Shown here: positions 62,345 to 64,000 of the stretch, one piece after another
Layout: every line of letters starts with the position of its first letter
Position numbering within the stretch: position 1 is the first letter of the stretch
Assembly (NCBI GenBank): GCA_903826865.1
Contig: CAIKGD010000040.1
Location: 1 to 64,000, forward strand
Direction: 5' to 3'
From: an uncultured Verrucomicrobiota bacterium
GTDB taxonomy: Bacteria; Verrucomicrobiota; Kiritimatiellia; Kiritimatiellales; Tichowtungiaceae
DNA length: 64,000 nt
Program-made: the position numbers and the translations under genes
Notes under the pieces: generated by a model
What the model saw: only the letters and a program-made list of their open reading frames with translations
Databases searched by the model: none
Told to the model about the DNA's origin: nothing

Positions 62345-63458
62345 GCGACATATCTCCAGATTGTTTATAATTTTCTCCGAAAAAGCGCCGGATGGTGTCA
62401 ATAACCCGGCCGATTTCTTCGTCCGTGATGTTCGGCGAGCAAGGCAGCCAGCAACCCTCGCGGCTGGCCTCGTCTGCACCGGGATAGGCTTCCTTTGAAG
62501 CATAAGCGGGCTGGTTGTGCAGCGCCGGCCAGAAGGGGCGGAGGGTGATGCCCTGAGCTCTGAGATCGGCCGCCAGTGCGTCACGCTGTTTGCTCTTAAA
62601 ATCGGGCCACATCAGATATCCGCCATTTTCCGGGCGGGGTGTGAAGATGATTTCCGGAATATCGCGCAGGCCTTCCATATACAGCCGGTCGACTTCGCGG
62701 GAACGTTGAATGCGGGCAGGCAGTTTTTTAAACTGTGACCGGGCCAGAGCTGCCTGCATATCGGTGACTTTAAAATTAAATCCGGTTACAGGATGAACAT
62801 CACTGCTGCGTGACAGCCGTCCATGATCGCGGAGCCGGATTAGATTGTCGCGTACGGCTTCGCTGCGTGTCAGAACGAAGCCGCCCTGACCGCTGGTAAT
62901 AATTTTGGTTGGTGCGAGCGAGAAACAACCGGCGTCGGAAAGAGTGCCCAGCCAGCCTTCGCCGCTTTTTGAAGCCAATCCTTCGGCGGTATCTTCTACG
63001 ATAACCAGATTGTGTTGCAGGGCGATTTTGCGCAAAGCAGGTAATGCCGCAGGACGCCCGTTCAAGTGAACCGGTACAATGGCTTTGGTGTTTTTCTGCA
63101 CCCGGCGGGCTGCGTCAGACGGATCTATGTTGAAAGATACCGGATCAACATCAACAAGAATCGGCTCGGCACCGGCCAGGCGGACGGCACTGGCGGTGCC
63201 GATAAAGGTGACCGCCGGTACCAGCACGGTATCTCCATGCCCGATTCCCAGCGCTTTCAGAGTTAGCGCAATGGCTGTGGTACAGCTGGGCATGGTTACG
63301 GCGTACGGAACGCCAAAGTAAGCGGTTAGCTCTTTCTCGAAAGCCCGGTTTTCGGGACCCTCATTAACAAATCCGCGCACGACGGTTTGCCGTACCGCTT
63401 CGCTGTCAGCGCCGTCGAGAACAGGAATGAACCATGGGATTTCGTGATTTGAGATCAT
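62325..63458 (-). CDS. DegT/DnrJ/EryC1 family aminotransferase
   Basis: VTMPSCTTAIALTLKALGIGHGDTVLVPAVTFIGTASAV, IVEDTAEGL, FSLAPTKIITSGQGGFVLT. Confidence 0.93.
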   Translation of the reverse strand: MISNHEIPWFIPVLDGADSEAVRQTVVRGFVNEGPENRAFEKELTAYFGVPYAVTMPSCTTAIALTLKALGIGHGDTVLVPAVTFIGTASAVRLAGAEPILVDVDPVSFNIDPSDAARRVQKNTKAIVPVHLNGRPAALPALRKIALQHNLVIVEDTAEGLASKSGEGWLGTLSDAGCFSLAPTKIITSGQGGFVLTRSEAVRDNLIRLRDHGRLSRSSDVHPVTGFNFKVTDMQAALARSQFKKLPARIQRSREVDRLYMEGLRDIPEIIFTPRPENGGYLMWPDFKSKQRDALAADLRAQGITLRPFWPALHNQPAYASKEAYPGADEASREGCWLPCSPNITDEEIGRVIDTIRRFFGENYKQSGDMSREHYKK

Positions 63459-63465
63459 GGTAGAG

Positions 63466-64000
63466 TTATTCCGATGCTTGGAAAATAATGCGGCTGCCTT
63501 CGGTGCTGAAGCCGAAAGAGACCTCGTTGAGTTCTTTAAGTACATCGCGCACGGCGGCCCTTTTCCCCGGTTCAGCGTAAAGCAGCAGAAAGCCGCGCCC
63601 GCCCGCACCGAGTAATTTTCCGCCGCGTGCGCCGGCGGCGCGGGCGGCTTCATAGGCCTGATCAATCTGAGAATTGCTGACGCCGGCGGCAAGCGAACGC
63701 TTCAGCCGCCATGACTCGTTGAGCAGGTCGCCGAATTCCGTAAGCGGCACGCCGTCGGAAAGAATGCTTTCGGCGTGATCTACCATTTGCATCATGGTCA
63801 GCAGTGCCTTTTCGTTTTCGCCGGCGCGCTTTTTCTGATCCTGCAGGATTTTTTCGGAGGAACTTTCAGTGCCCATGTAAAAAAGAAGCAGGTTGTTTTC
63901 GAGTTCCTGCAAGCGTCCGGCAGGGATGCCGAGATTGAGCACCTGCACCGGGCGATCTTTGTAAAAATTAATGCGTCGGAATCCGCCGTAGGCCGCTTCA
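63466..64000 (-). CDS. GHMP kinase (HddA-like), C-terminal part, truncated by window edge
   Basis: KKRAGENEKALLTMMQMVDHAESILSDG, GGKLLGAGGRGFLLLYAEPGKR; frame open to the window end. Confidence 0.85.
   Translation of the reverse strand, partial: EAAYGGFRRINFYKDRPVQVLNLGIPAGRLQELENNLLLFYMGTESSSEKILQDQKKRAGENEKALLTMMQMVDHAESILSDGVPLTEFGDLLNESWRLKRSLAAGVSNSQIDQAYEAARAAGARGGKLLGAGGRGFLLLYAEPGKRAAVRDVLKELNEVSFGFSTEGSRIIFQASE

Noticed and set aside
1-64000. CRISPR arrays
   Set aside because: No regularly spaced 24-40 nt direct repeats with unique spacers and no cas genes were seen; the period-7 arrays are far too short-period to be CRISPR.

Overview
The window looks like a bacterial chromosome segment, probably from the PVC superphylum (Kiritimatiellota/Lentisphaerae-like; this is an impression, not a computed classification). 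From left to right it contains: (1) a junction of two truncated gene 3' ends; (2) a LacI regulator / SSS transporter / UroD-like methyltransferase / GH78-like rhamnosidase / UroD-like methyltransferase cluster; (3) tRNA-Arg(TCG); (4) a ydbH-ynbE-ydbL-like operon; (5) a YhcH-family protein and a polyferredoxin; (6) a complete type II secretion operon (gspD-E-F-G-H-I-J-K-L-M plus a GspC-like gene); (7) a mobile/defence island (about 24.5-47.0 kb) with an intact tyrosine recombinase beside tRNA-Val(CAC) at its right end and an internally deleted relic of a related recombinase at its left end; (8) obg-rpmA-rplU; (9) a surface-glycan locus (flippase, DUF2961, methyltransferases, YfhO-like protein, glycosyltransferases, radical SAM, nucleotidyltransferase, ATP-grasp, HAD, DegT, GHMP kinase) that runs off the right edge. 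The strongest candidate for an undescribed system is the tightly coupled operon hsdM - PRTase-like - [NADAR::hsdS fusion] - mcrB-like - mcrC - hsdR - tcmP - three-Cys (Gp37/Gp68) protein. It combines type I and type IV restriction with two nucleotide/NAD-chemistry domains, one fused directly to the DNA-specificity subunit. A second, unrelated signal is a set of seven degenerate period-7 (heptanucleotide) repeat arrays. They occur between genes and also inside coding sequences of the core genome and the mobile element, where they add low-complexity peptides to otherwise recognisable proteins. All family assignments were made by reading motifs; no database search was possible.
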